In this document: piece by piece, positions 47,421 through 59,395 of the stretch
How the letters are laid out: each line of letters begins with the position of its first letter
Numbering within the stretch: position 1 is the stretch's first letter
NCBI RefSeq assembly: GCF_023856365.1
Contig: NC_064539.1
Coordinates: 23,687,019 to 23,751,018 of the forward strand
Length of the DNA: 64,000 bases
Reading direction: 5' to 3'
Source: Brienomyrus brachyistius
Taxonomy: Eukaryota; Chordata; Actinopteri; Osteoglossiformes; Mormyridae
Translations under genes and position numbers: made by a program
The notes under the pieces: model-generated
Seen by the model: the letters and a program-made list of their open reading frames with translations, nothing else
What the model was told of the DNA's origin: nothing
The model's database searches: none

Positions 47421-49160
47421 AGGGGTGTCTATAAGAATCCCTTGACTGAAGGGGTAACCATGTGAGTCTCTGAATGAGGCCCTTATCCCAAATTCTCCAG
47501 GGGTGCTAGATGCCTGTTGTTCCATCTGGTTATACGGTCTGAGGTTCAACTCCTAGTGGCTGCTGGGTTTAACTTGAATTCTTAATATCTGCAGAAACCA
47601 AAGTCTGGTTGCCTGGAAAACTCAGGAGGGAGGAAGCCTATCTTCCATAGGTGAGGTCTGAGGAAGCCACAGCTAGCATGTCAATTCTGGGTTTAATCTG
47701 GATGTTGATCTTTGACAGATCCAGTAGTAATTGAATATCTGAGAGGCTGTTGCTTGGGTGCCTCCATAAAAAATAAGCCTGGCTTTTCACCTTAAGGTTT
47801 ATGGTCCGAATCCTTGATGAGGTAAGTATGAAATGAAAGCAAAAGTCCAGGAGTCATGGTGCCACCACAGTGAGAACAGAAGGATGTTTTTGCAGTGTGC
47901 TTGAAAAAAAAAATGCAAAAAAAATCCCTAGAAAAAGGGTGACTTGTTTTGTTTTCTATTTACTACATGTTTTGTTGCTCTGTCTTCGATTACATTCATT
48001 TTCTCTCTGTTACACAAATCCCACTTACTAAGCTGACCTAAGTTACCCCTGTCCTACATAAAGTGATGTACTGTTATTGCACTCATTCATACCATATTTG
48101 AACATGACTTGTGGTGAACCCTGAACATCTTGATGACCAGACCACAAAGCAGCTGACACTTTATACCACATTTGAACACCTGTAATTAAGAATGAAATTG
48201 TGCTTTCAACTCAAAAGTAAAACATACTATTTTATCAGGTAAGACTCTGCACGCACCGTTCAAAGAGCACAGGTGACAACTATGGAGCCACTGTTATATG
48301 CATTCAAAGAGGTATGAACATAATTATAAGAATTAATTAGGGCTACGATTCAGAAGTCAATAACTCATTAATCACACCCCGGGGAACAGAATTAAGTTAC
48401 CTTGCACACGTTACTCGGTGCGTAAAAGTAGCTCCAGATCGACCAGAGCCGCTGATACTGACTGGCATCTTTTAACTGTAATACAATACAATACCGCAGG
48501 CTTAATCGGCAAGAGCAACTAACTACATGAACGATAAGACTAAAACAATAAATAAAACTTCAGAAAAGACCTCTATTAGTGTCCTTCTTTCGGAGCGTGG
48601 AAGCAGTAGCCACGGCCGAGGAATCGCGTAAACTAGGGATTTATTTAGAGGTCGCAATACACACGCGACAACACACGGCGTCAATGACCAGATTGGGGAA
48701 TCAAACTTAACGCGGACTTGAATACACCAGACTAATTAGTCAGAAGTAGAAACGGCTGGTAACACGGGGATTCCACACTGGGTATAGATGAGGGGGCGTG
48801 GCACACAGGAGGATCGGACGATCGGGGCAGGACAATTAGCCTAATGAATGTAACGTTTATACGTTTGTTTAATAATTGATTATGGATGGATAACTGATAG
48901 CACACTAACTAGGCTACTTAGTGAGAGTATGTGTGATATTTCACAGCTGTAATAGTTTCTACACACATTAACGCACAATACGTTATTAAGAAAAAAAGTC
49001 CGAAACAAACATTAAAAGAATGCTGGTTTGTCAATGCGTTCCTCTTGTTCAAAGCAGAAGACTTTGTTGTATCATGCAGTATTATATATATCTTATACTA
49101 TCAATAAAAACTGGCTTATTTTACGTTTTTTAGAAAACGTATAAACATTAAACTATTGTT
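47421..49160. other. Noncoding sequence, nothing recognised
   Basis: AT-rich sequence without a supported exon, RNA gene or repeat. It lies upstream of GLTP and could contain regulatory DNA. Confidence 0.35.
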
Positions 49161-49184
49161 TAGCCTTACTGCTCCGCTAGGGGT

Positions 49185-49385
49185 GGTCGAACACCAATGG
49201 TCGCTGTTAACATTCGACGTCGGTCCTGCTCCGGCCCGCCCCCCGCCGGAATGTGTTCATTCCAACAAACGCTGCTTTCAACCAACCACATTCATTAGTA
49301 GCCTATTGAGGAACATGATTAAGATGGGGTTGGAATGAAAACATTCTGGCAAGGGGTGCGCCAAGATCAGGCTCGAGGACCTTTA
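49185..49385. mobile_element. Fold-back MITE, copy B
   Basis: Shares with the 41.1-kb copy, in order, CATTCCAAC, TTTCAACC, ACATTCATTA, GATTAAG and GGTTGGAATGAAAACATTCT. The two differ by indels and many substitutions, so they are independent, old insertions of one family. Confidence 0.6.
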
Positions 49386-50018
49386 CCGCAAGAGATTTTA
49401 CCGATAAACTTGTGAGTGAAATTGAAGAGAGCCTTTAGACCAGGATTCAGCATTTAGTTTGAACCATGGACCAGTTGTTTAAACAATACTCAATAAGGGC
49501 CCATCGTAGTTTTACAGAGGCATGAAATTGCATCAATATATTAAAGTTTTTATTTGAATATTAATTATTTTAATTATAATAATTTGTGATAAACAGTACT
49601 CTAGGCCTATGTAGGTGTAGTTAGGTTGTAAATAATAATAATTATTATTGTTGTTGTTGTTGTTGTTGTGTATCGTGTTATTATTTTTCTGACTTGCCTA
49701 CAAACACTGACAGGCGATGGGATCAGATTTCGCTGGGAACCAGGGGATGCAAGTACCTATCACAAGGCCCACAGCCTTATTCCACATTCCTCCCATACAA
49801 ACAATAAAACACAATTAACAGATTGGTCATGCAGCAATACCACAGGGGTATTACTACATGCATTATTACCCTTAAGGCAGATACAATACTACATCTTTAA
49901 ATACTGCTAACTGAACTCAATGGGAATTTTTTGAGAATGATTTTCCATGATGACATTCTTCATTAATTACGATAATGACAATAAACCTGAAGCACAAGCA
50001 TGTTTTGGCATCTTTCCA
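49386..50018. other. Noncoding AT-rich sequence with (TTG)n
   Basis: Holds a short (TTG)n at about 49649-49670 and AAT-type simple sequence. No gene or repeat family was recognised. Confidence 0.35.
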
Positions 50019-50268
50019 TCATCTCTGCACATTGCTGAAGATTGAGTCTCCAACAGCAGCACATGATGGTACTTCTTGTGTCAAGTGGCATGTAGCAACT
50101 TGACAACTCCTGCGTGCTCGGGCAGTTATACCACTCAGCACAATCTCGGCTAGAGGTCGGGCCTCTCCCTCATCCACAAGCCTAACCTTTGGACTTATTT
50201 GCCTAATACCCCATCTGGAATGCTGTCCCCAGTCTGGTGACACCAGTTCCAAGCCCAGTGTGTGGCAC

Positions 50269-50856
50269 TCATGTGACAGGAAAACATACCTTTAGGTGGA
50301 AGGAATTGTGGTTTGACAGCCATGAAAAAGAAGTACTTTTGGTGAATCTATAAAGTGCCTTAACATAATTCAAGGTTTTATTTGTCAAATGTACAATCAT
50401 ACTTAGTACTGTGATATTTGCAGCAATAGGCAACTCTAGACTTCTCTCCCAGAGGGTACATTCCATATTCCCATACAGCTTCCCAGGGTGATGCTGGATC
50501 TCAAAGTCCAACTCTGCCAGTACCTCCAACCGGCGGGCCAGCTGTCCTTCCAGGCTTCCAAAGATTAGAAGCCACTCCAGGGATGTGTGGTCCATCCACA
50601 ACCAGAACCACCGACCACAGAGGTAGGGACAGAAGTGTTTGCAGGCCTGCATCACAGACAGCAGTTCCCGTCGGGTCACACAATTGTTACACTCCTGCCT
50701 ACTAAGTGTCCAGATGAAGTACCCAACCACGCACTCCCCTTCAGGTCCAGCCTGTGACAGCACAGCGCCTGGCCCCATGTTACTACTGTCCGTGTCCTGG
50801 ATGAAAGCGAGACACAGATCCAGATAAGCTAGCACAAGGGGATCGGCACACGGCAT
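50269..50856 (-). pseudogene. Retrotransposon RNase H domain fragment
   Basis: A 195-codon open frame with DSSNMGPGAVLSQ, CVTRRELLSVMQACKHFCPY and MDHTSLEWLL, the usual signposts of the gypsy-type RNase H, followed by the ADFEIQHHPGK-like stretch (here ELDFEIQHHPGK). It removes the RNA strand during reverse transcription in live elements. The first catalytic Asp (DSS) and the Glu in RREL are present. It is out of frame with the RT fragment, so it is a relic. Confidence 0.8.
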
Positions 50857-51085
50857 GCAAAGCTGGTTGAAAGCCGTAACATAGGCGTCTGCTTCCCCTC
50901 TTTATAAGACAGTGTAAGTCTTTCACAACTTGTCGGTAATAGAATGGCAGCCCCAGGAAGCGACGCAGCTCTTTAACATTTCATGGGGGTTCGCCAGTCC
51001 CTCACCGCTGGCGTCTTTCCGAGTCGGTGGCCATGCCGTCCCCGCTGAAGACGTGGCCCCTATAGCCGTAACCCTGCCTGTCGGA

Positions 51086-51500
51086 TCACAGAGAACAGTC
51101 TTTAGGTCCCAGACTGCACCTGCAAACATCAGCAGCATAGACCAGAAGATCATTGAGGTAGACAACGCACTCGGTTTGGGGGACGTGAGACAGGACACAC
51201 TCCATGAGCCTCTCGAATGTGGCTGGGGCATTGCACAAGATGCACGGCATCCACTGGAACTGGCGAAGTCCGTGGCCGATGGAGAAAGTGATCTTAGGGA
51301 GAGCTTCTGGGGCCAGTTCGACCTTCCAGTAGCCAGTCCAGAGGTCCAGGGTGCTGAACCACCTCGACCCACCGACGTAGTTCAGTGCGTCTTTGATGCA
51401 TGGCAGTGGATAGGAGTTTTTCCTTGTCACTGTGTTCAGCCATTAATAGTTGACGCAGAACTGCAATCTGATCCTCTACTACGCTGCTTGTCGCGTCACC
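51086..51500 (-). pseudogene. Retrotransposon reverse transcriptase fragment
   Basis: The frame shows SYPLPCIKDAL, FSTLDLWTGYW and NAPATFERLM, fingers-palm blocks of Ty3/gypsy RT. The catalytic box reads YLND, so the first aspartate of the usual YxDD pair is asparagine. An in-frame TAA at 51443-51445 interrupts the block just upstream (LN-TVTRKN). Both changes mean this copy cannot make an active enzyme. Confidence 0.8.
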
Positions 51501-52034
51501 AAGGGCAGTCTGTGCAGATGTAGGGGAATAAGAGGGGCATCCCCCATGTGGGTGTGATACTTCACCAAGGAAGTGGATCAGCAATTCTTGTTTCTGGCAG
51601 TGAAAATGTCTTGGAATGAGTCCAACAGAGCATTGACCCCTCTGCTTTGCTGTCTGGTCCTGGCAGCTATGCTGCCGCACCTCTCATGCACCTTGCACCA
51701 TTTCAGGAGACACCCCTGCCGTGATTTTACTGTGTTCCACGATTGGGGCAGAGCTTGGGGTGTGTCGCTGATGTTCTTTCCCCAGCTGCTGCAGGCTGCT
51801 CCCATCCCACAGCAACTAGTTGTCGTCGTTCTCCTCCACCGGCTGCCGCCGTCAAGGTAGAGGACCGTCACGTCTGCGCCGATGTGGACGGCTGCTCCCG
51901 GCAGATCGATAGTGGCTCCCAGTCGAGTCACACCTCACCAGGTCCAGACTGATGATGCAGGGGTCAGCAAGCCAGATTTCCTCCACACTGTGTATCTGAC
52001 CAGCTCTTCCCCCTTATGGTCATGCACACGCCAG

Positions 52035-52155
52035 TCACCGATATCAACTGAACGTCGTTTGTCTCCCAGCCAGTTGGTGCAGCTCTGTTGGTACCTGGTA
52101 GCACACCGGGGCGGATCAAGGTGATGGTGGACCCTGTGTCCACCAGAGCTCGACA
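52035..52155 (-). pseudogene. Retrotransposon aspartic protease fragment
   Basis: On the - strand the frame reads RALVDTGSTITLIRPG, the active-site loop of a retropepsin (catalytic Asp in DTG). It processes the Gag-Pol polyprotein in active elements. Only this core is readable; the flap and second half are lost to frameshifts. Confidence 0.75.
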
Positions 52156-52459
52156 GGGTGTTTCAGGGTGTTACTAGGCAGTCAATGTACAGGCTCATAA
52201 CCTTGCCAAGCCGGCCCACTGTAGGTGCAGCTGTTGGAGTTAGACTGGTGTGCATTATCGCTGTGAGGGGGGTGCCACCCGCCTGGTGTTTCCCAGTTGC
52301 TGTTTGGGGGCAAGGGTGTAGCGCCAGGGCGGGGCAGTCATGGGCGAAGTGCCAGTCTCTTCCCAGTGGTGGCAGGGGCTAGGCTGGCAGGTGGCATCTC
52401 CGCCGTGGCTATGTGCAGCTCATGCACACGCACAGTCTCCTCACTCCTCACAGTCTTTC

Positions 52460-52860
52460 AACTGTGGTAGAAAATGTATAAATCAACTTCTCCAATATAT
52501 CCATTTAAGCGACTTAGAGTAAAACTCCGGACCTCTTAGTTGGAGAGCAAAGTCATCTCTTTTATTCAAGCAATCCAGCAAAGTGCTCCAGTCACACTCT
52601 GGCACCTGGTGCACCAAGCACAGAGAGCAACCAGTTGATAAACCATAACACCCAATTCCCTATAAGGACATCTAAGTCCTAATTGGTCAGAAAACGCCAA
52701 CAAACCAAGCTCAAATGTATAGCAAACACAATTCTCCTCTATTGGTTCACTTTCATAGCAGGGTACATCCACCCATTTTGCTAGATGTCTACTGAGATAT
52801 GGATATAGATATTGAATTACTGTAAGTACATGGTTAACATATGATTTGTGTAATAACAAG
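52460..52860 (-). mobile_element. Possible LTR of the gypsy element
   Basis: On the - strand, AATAAA at 52566-52561 is followed closely by AGAGATGACTTTGCTCTCCA, the layout of an LTR R/U5 region, and the segment lies just 5' of the gag/protease remnant, where a 5' LTR belongs. I could not define TG...CA ends or a primer binding site, and no second copy exists in the window for comparison. Confidence 0.3.
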
Positions 52861-52889
52861 TTATACCAGTATTTCCCATCCCCGAAAAG

Positions 52890-53012
52890 TCCACATTTTT
52901 GCTCCCTCCCAGCTCCCAGCCAATCAGAAACATCGAATACCTGGTACACATGAGCTAGGAGCTGACAGGAAGTGGACTGTCCGGGATCCCCGAGAACTGG
53001 GTTGGGAAACAC
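52890..53012. mobile_element. MITE fragment with GTTGGGAAACACTG end
   Basis: The right end (GAACTGGGTTGGGAAACACTG) and the body (CCACATTTTTGCTCCCTCCCAGC) match words I recall from a common fish MITE. The left end is not clearly preserved. Confidence 0.4.
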
Positions 53013-54425
53013 TGACTTATACATTTGTGCTACTGTGTAACATATTGTGCATAGCCTGTTTCCACTACTTTATAACTACAACTCTCTGTGCACCAGATAC
53101 AACCCCCCCCCCCAGAACTAACCATCAACAGCTATCATGAGACGAGGACACATACTGTAGTATTCAAAACAGTCTCTTCTTGCCTAAGGCCTAAGACATA
53201 ACAGACCCAATATGCCTCCCTCCCGGGACTACCAGATTTTCTTTCCACACAACCACTTGGTGACACCTACTGTACCCATACAACTCATACCAATAACGCA
53301 CTTGAATTGCCCACTGTGCCTGTTGCTCCGCTTACTCCTGATACACACAGACACACACACACACTGATGCTATGTACAACAATAACCATTCAGTACTATA
53401 TGTGACATAAAAACACCGCACATTTACATTGCACAGGAGAGCTATTTACAAAGCTGGCATCAGTCCAACCTGCTGTGTTGCCTGCTGGTACCTTCGCACT
53501 ACAATATATTTTCTCTCTTAAGGGACCTGAAGTGCAGAGTCCCCCCAAGTGCAGCCATCGATGTAAGGTTATGTAACCCTATTCCTATTCAGAGGTACAT
53601 TTCCGAAAAGTTCCGGATAGCACCTTACATAGGAGGAAGCGCTCAGTTGCATGTAAGTTGCTAAAGCTGGTTCTCTGGGAGCCATTGCAGTGCCTCACTG
53701 TAAACCGGCCTATCAGAGAAGAGCTCATCAGTATATTAATGAGCCAAAGAAAAAAGAAACAGCTTGTTTTATTTTAGGGGCAAATAATAGGGTTAAATGG
53801 GTCCTTTATTCCTTAATTAACCCAAAGATTCACCTTAACTGAAGCTGAATGTGCCTGCTCATCTGTAGGTGTCCTAGCAATCAAAGCCACGCCTGTTAAA
53901 TACAAATCAGAAAGCGTATAATGCAAAGCCGGCTACATGCAATTTACATTTACATTTACAGTATTTGGCAGACGCCCTTAGCCAGAGCGACTTACATAAG
54001 TAATGTTTCTGTAAGCGATTTATGACGCAGTTGTGGCGTCAGTGCCAGGACTAATCTGACAGGTGGGCCCAAGATGCTGCGGCAACCATGTAGGGCACGG
54101 TGATATGGACTGGAAACCACAACTCTGTATTTTTAGCTAGAATACAGTGACATACACCAGTATTTCCTCTGAAGTGGACGTAATGTTTAATTTTACATCA
54201 CAGCAAATTGAGATGTCCCAGACACAATCATTAAAACAGTGTGGTCAAAACCAAATGCAAATACAGGGTTTCCGTTTCTGCTTGCAAATACAACTATACC
54301 CTATTAAGAATACAACTATACTGTTAAATACAATTATAACTTTTACAGAAGTCTCAAAATAAAGATAAAAATTAATTGTGCGCTGTCCAATAAAGATGCC
54401 TTGATATCAGCTGATCTGCGGACTT
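53013..54425. other. Noncoding sequence with repeat fragments
   Basis: Includes a segment resembling the widespread fish repeat around GCAGACGCCCTTAGCCAGAG and CGACTTACATAAG (about 53943-54002), and another at 53555-53735 (GTAAGGTTATGTAACCC and following). No coding potential was recognised. Confidence 0.4.
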
Positions 54426-54429
54426 TCTG

Positions 54430-55160
54430 TCTTGGACACTCGGGTGAAGAGAGGAGCAGAGCTGTCACCTGATCACCACCTGGTAGTGAGTTGTCTCGGG
54501 TGGCAGGGGAGGAGGCCGGTCAGACCTGGCAGGCCCAAGTGCATAGTGAGGGTCTGCTGGGAGCGTCTGGCAGAGGTTCCTGTTCACCAGATCTTCAACT
54601 CACACTTTTGGCAGAACTCCAATTGCGTACCGGGGGGAGGTTGGGGACATTGAGTCTGGATGGACACTGTTCCGGACCTCCATTGTGGAAGCGGCCGTAT
54701 GGAGCTGTGGCTGCAGGGTGGTCGGTGCCAGTCGTGGTGGAAGCCCCCGTACCCGATGGTGGACAGCAGAGGTGAGGGGAGCTGTCAAGCCGACGAAGGA
54801 GGCCTACTGGGAATTTTTAGCCTGGGGGTCTCCAGAGGCAGCTGAGAGGTACCGGCAGGTCAGGCAGAACGCGGCTTAGATGGTTGCAGAAGCAACAACC
54901 CGGGTGTAGAAATTTGGTGAGGGCATGGAAAGTGACTCTCGGTCAGCCTCATAAAGGTTCTGGCAAACCGTCTGGAATATCAGGAGGGGGAAGCAGCTCC
55001 TGGTTCCTACTGTTTACAGTGGGGAGGGGGTGCTGTTGACCTCACCTGGGGACATCACCCGGAGGTGGAAGGAATACTTTGAGGACCTCCTCAGCCCTGC
55101 CTCAGATAGATCTATGCGCACCGCCTTCGAGACATCAGCGGGGGACCAAACTAGGTGATG
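54430..55160 (+). mobile_element. LINE (non-LTR retrotransposon) ORF fragment
   Basis: Broken + strand frames read VKRGAELSPDHHLVVS, the end of an AP-type endonuclease (SDHHLV box), then FWQTVWNIRRGKQLL, PTVYSGEGVLLTSPGDITRR and WKEYFEDLLSP. This is the linker between endonuclease and reverse transcriptase in vertebrate LINEs. The RT proper is missing and frameshifts separate the parts. I cannot assign the clade from this piece alone. Confidence 0.75.
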
Positions 55161-56205
55161 ATGTTTTAAGTTAAAATGCTTTCAACAGAGCAACAGTGAA
55201 AGGATACTTGTGACTGTTGGTGCAGGCTGACGTTCTTTAGCCTGGAGCCTGACAGGGGTCAGCGGTGGAGACTTTGAGGAGGCTGTCCGTCCGTTTCTAC
55301 CGTCCCGGCTGCAGTCAGGACACAAAGTTGTTTATACATTGCCGTGACGCCAGCGCCACTCAGAAGGGTTCAAGCGGGCCGTGCCAGGTGTGAACACCCA
55401 TGGAAATGGGCAGGGTGCCCAAACTGGCCCGACCTGATCCTCTAGCAGCAGCCGTGGACGAGAACACAACAGGAAGGGAGGGGTATGCTGTGCGATTTGT
55501 AATCTGCGATACAGCGGCTCCCACTGCTTCTGCAGGATGTTATGTTGTGTCTCGATCCAGAAGTGGACCGGAGTCCGCCCTTTGAATATCCCTGCCCAAG
55601 TAATTAATGTCTGGAACCCTGAAAGTCTTCCCAATTCTCGCACCTTATGGGTGATGGGTGTTCTGCTCCATATAATTATATGAACATGTAAATTACCAGG
55701 TTAAAATGCCAATATTTTAACATTAGTATCTTAAAATGAAACATTCAGTATCGTAAATCGATGTTTCAGTATCAATTTCCACATCCTGACCTCGGAGCAG
55801 GTTAGGCAAGTACCATCAGATACCAAGGTGATTTAGATAGAGTTACCTCTAGAATGGTACAATGTATTAAGCAGTTCTGCATGTTCAGTGAGCTTTATGA
55901 GATCTGAGAACACCTCTAATCGTAATGTCTCACAAACGTGTACTTGGGTTGTCATCCATTACAAAATAAAAGTAAATCAGAGAATGGCTTTTACGTTACT
56001 ATTCAGCTACAACCCAAATAAACTCAAGTCCACCTCGCCTAAACAGCCTTTCTTCTCAGAGAGAACAGAACCTTCACCAGTGCGCTGTGTGTGAGAGCGG
56101 AGATCAAAGCATGTCCTCGGCGCAGGGAAGGCCATAGAAAAAGGAAATGTTTAAGATATCTGCGAGCGCAGTTGGTTTGCACATTCCCTGGTCACCATGG
56201 CAGGT
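55161..56205. other. Noncoding sequence, unassigned
   Basis: The first 500 bases look like mobile-element debris: long frames on both strands with high GC next to AT-rich DNA. They carry no family signature I can name. The rest is unique-looking. Confidence 0.3.
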
Positions 56206-56257
56206 AGATAATAATAATAACAATAATAATAACAATAATGATGATGTTATGTTATTA

Positions 56258-56622
56258 TTCATCCATCCATCCATCCATTTTCCAAACCGCTTTTTCCTAC
56301 TGGGTCGCGGGGGATCCAGAGCCTATCCCGGAAGCAATGGGCACGAGGCAGGGAACAACCCAGGATGGGGGGCCAGCCCATCGCAGGGCACACTCACACA
56401 CCATTCACTCACACATGCACACCTACGGGCAATTCAGCAACTCCAATTAGCCTCAGCATGTTTTTGGACTGTGGGGGGAAACCGGAGTACCCGGAGGAAA
56501 CCCCACGACGACACAGGGAGAACATGCAAACTCCGCACACATGTGACCCAGGCGGAGACTCGAACCCAGGTCCCAGAGGTGTGAGGTGACAGTGCTAACC
56601 ACTGCACCACCATGCCGCCCTT
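56258..56622 (-). mobile_element. Nearly full-length V-SINE, - strand
   Basis: On the - strand it starts AAGGGCGGCATGGTGGTGCA and carries box A (TGGTGCAGTGG), box B (GGTTCGAGTCT), the core (GTTTGCATGTTCTCC, GGAGTACCC on the opposite strand) and the 3' part. It ends in (GGAT)n, seen as CATCCATCCATCC on the + strand. It is the best-preserved of the copies here and serves as the reference for the tandem and truncated ones. It is flanked by AAT/ACAAT and ATT simple repeats. Confidence 0.9.
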
Positions 56623-56700
56623 ATGTTATTATTGTTATTTTTATTATTGTTGTTATTAAGAAGAAGAATATATGTATATTATTATTATTATTATTGAAGT

Positions 56701-56941
56701 TGTGCCCTTGAGAGGTAAAGTGGGCTATCCCACGTCAGTTAAAAATGAGTTTAGTGTCCAATATTAATTATTGAGGGTCTATCTATCTTTTAAATATACC
56801 GAGATCTGTGCTACCTATGATATATATCAATTGTAGGGTATAGGCACACTGATTTTTTGGGGAAAAAAAAATCAACTTTGGAGCTCATTTTCTCAAAACG
56901 TTGTTTTTGTGGGATAAGCCACTTTACCTCTCAAGGGCACA
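56701..56941. mobile_element. 241-bp MITE with 32-bp terminal inverted repeats
   Basis: The left end 56701-56732 and the reverse complement of 56910-56941 match at 30 of 32 positions. Both begin TGTGCCCTTGAGAGGTAAAG and end TATCCCA. The interior is AT-rich with no frame. It sits 255 bp before the TRIAP1 start codon. I could not decide the target duplication, so the superfamily is open. Confidence 0.85.
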
Positions 56942-57145
56942 GTTGTTATGGTGCATTCGACTATTTCTCTCAGACTCGGAACTCGGATCAAAACGTCACG
57001 AAAAACGTCACTTCCCGTCGGAAACACGCCTCTTTTATGACGGAGAGAAACACATGTGGCGTCATCACAGCGCGCCACCCGGTGAGTCGAATCTTAAACC
57101 ACGTGGTGCTGAAAGTCATTCGAACGCTGACATGAGAATAGCTAA

Positions 57146-57641
<496 letters not shown>

Positions 57642-58869
57642 ATGGGAAGGCCGTCGTGACTAAGTTGCTTCTGCATAGGTTAACGTGTCTTTTGGGTGGC
57701 ATTAATTTATCGTGAAAAGTGAGTGACAACCTACCCGAGACCATCATTTTGGAGGATTCCACTAGCTTTGATTGTCATGGTTTTTCAAATGTACAAGTGA
57801 TGGATGTCCAACCGAGAGGGGATATATTTTCTCATCTTCCAGTACTTCGTGGACTTTGACGGTAAATTGTTAGACTGCAGATAATCTCTGTGCCCGGATG
57901 AGGAGTGAGCCGTGAACGCGACGCAGGGGTACACAGGAGAGCTTTGCAGCATCAAACCACCATCCACTAGACACCACTAGACTAAGCGACTCCTGCGAGA
58001 GTCGTCCTTTTACATACTTTTCCAAGGTAAATTGTGTGATTAAATTGCTTACAACTCAATTGTATGTTTCCCTTTTTTTGGTGTCTTGATAAAAGTATGG
58101 AGATGTCAGCTTAAGTCGAACACTACTAATTTCTAAACGTATTTGCTAAGTTTACCAATGGAGACCGCAATGACGGCGAATGATCCGTGAAATTAAAAAG
58201 GAAAAATAATCAATCGCCTCAATAGATAACTAAGACATTTTTGTTAAATATCTGTATCAGTGCCTTACTTTTTGGTTTGTGTATGACTTTTATATTCTGC
58301 CCCCCCTTGTAAGTTTTCTTTATTCAGGATATAAATTAAGACCTTAATTTTTAAATTAAGTTGTGTCCCCCAATGTCAGAGTCTCTACTACCTCATTGGT
58401 CAGAGGTATTTTATAGGGATAAGACATTCTGTTGCTGGATTGAAGTTGGCCCTCTATGACCCTAGTTTAAATTGCAGATGCCGTTACGTGGTGGGGTCCA
58501 TATTCTTTCATCTAAACATTTAGTTACACCCGTTTTGGAGTGATCAATAACCATTCATTGGCTGAAACCTCGAACAGAGCTTTAATGTCTACAATTACCA
58601 ATCAAGCCAAGGAAATAAGACCCAGTACGCAGTCAAGCGCCCTGCACTGTGATTTGAAGAGCTAATAATCTATGCAATCTTTCCCCTGAAAACGTTATTG
58701 GGAACAGTGCAGAGAAACTGGACTCACCAAACGTCCCGGCAGACAAAATCACCTAAACCGCCTGTGTAAATCACAGGCTTTCGAAACCTTCTATCACTAA
58801 TGTCACATTTGCAGCAATGTTGTAACTGCTGTAATGGGCGGGAACATTTTTACAATGAAGAGGAATTAA
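57642..58869. other. TRIAP1 3' UTR and convergent intergenic space
   Basis: No coding homology was recognised on either strand. TRIAP1 transcription enters from the left and SRSF9 from the right. An ATTAAA at 58040-58045 could end TRIAP1 transcripts, but the signal is weak. The rest is AT-rich with nothing I can name. Confidence 0.4.
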
Positions 58870-59395
58870 GTATTGTTTTGCCACTTTTATTTAAAACAAA
58901 AGAAAATTCACATAACTGTCAACAGACAGAAGTTTAGATAACGGAAAAAAAAAAGCCAGGTCTGTCCAGAAAGGACTCAAACCCTTAGATCCACAACACA
59001 ACCAGGATTCAGAACAGTTCATGTTTACAAAGGGGATGGTGGTAATTAAAAAAAAAAAAAAAAAAATGGGCGGACAAGGTTTGAGGGGTCATAATGTGCC
59101 AATTTTGATACTGTGCGGTTGTACACTGGAGGACAATAATCAAGCTCATTAAAACTATACGCCGAATCTGACGGTTGTCAGTCTGTCTCTCAAACACACA
59201 CACACGCCAACTCAGATTCTCAGGTGCCTTGGTGATTTCAGAGACAAATCTCTCTTTGGGGACAGTCCTGATTGTGGAATGTAAATTAAATGGGTTGGGG
59301 GGGGCATGGATGGTGTGGAGCAAAGGGGAAGAAACCAGCTGTGGGGGGGGGGGGGGGGCGGGGGGTGATTCCAGCTATGAGTGCAACCTCTGATT
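58870..59395 (-). other. srsf9: SRSF9 3' UTR
   Basis: On the - strand the first cleavage signal after the SRSF9 stop is AATAAA at 58891-58886, implying a 3' UTR of about 0.5 kb. It includes a 16-C run in the transcript (G run at 59343-59358) about 40 nt after the stop, and an 18-nt A/T tract near 59.05 kb. The extent is inferred from the signal only. Confidence 0.5.

Larger units (their letters stand above)
50019..52450 (-). mobile_element. Decayed Ty3/gypsy-type LTR retrotransposon, - strand
   Basis: Domains lie in the usual order on the - strand: zinc-knuckle remnant (about 52.33-52.40 kb), aspartic protease with an intact VDTGS site (52.04-52.15 kb), reverse transcriptase (51.5-51.09 kb) and RNase H (50.86-50.3 kb). 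That order, with RT before RNase H and no tether, and the wording of the RT fit Ty3/gypsy. Frames are broken by stops and shifts between every domain. No integrase is recognisable, so the 3' half is missing or unrecognisable. The element is dead. Confidence 0.8.
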
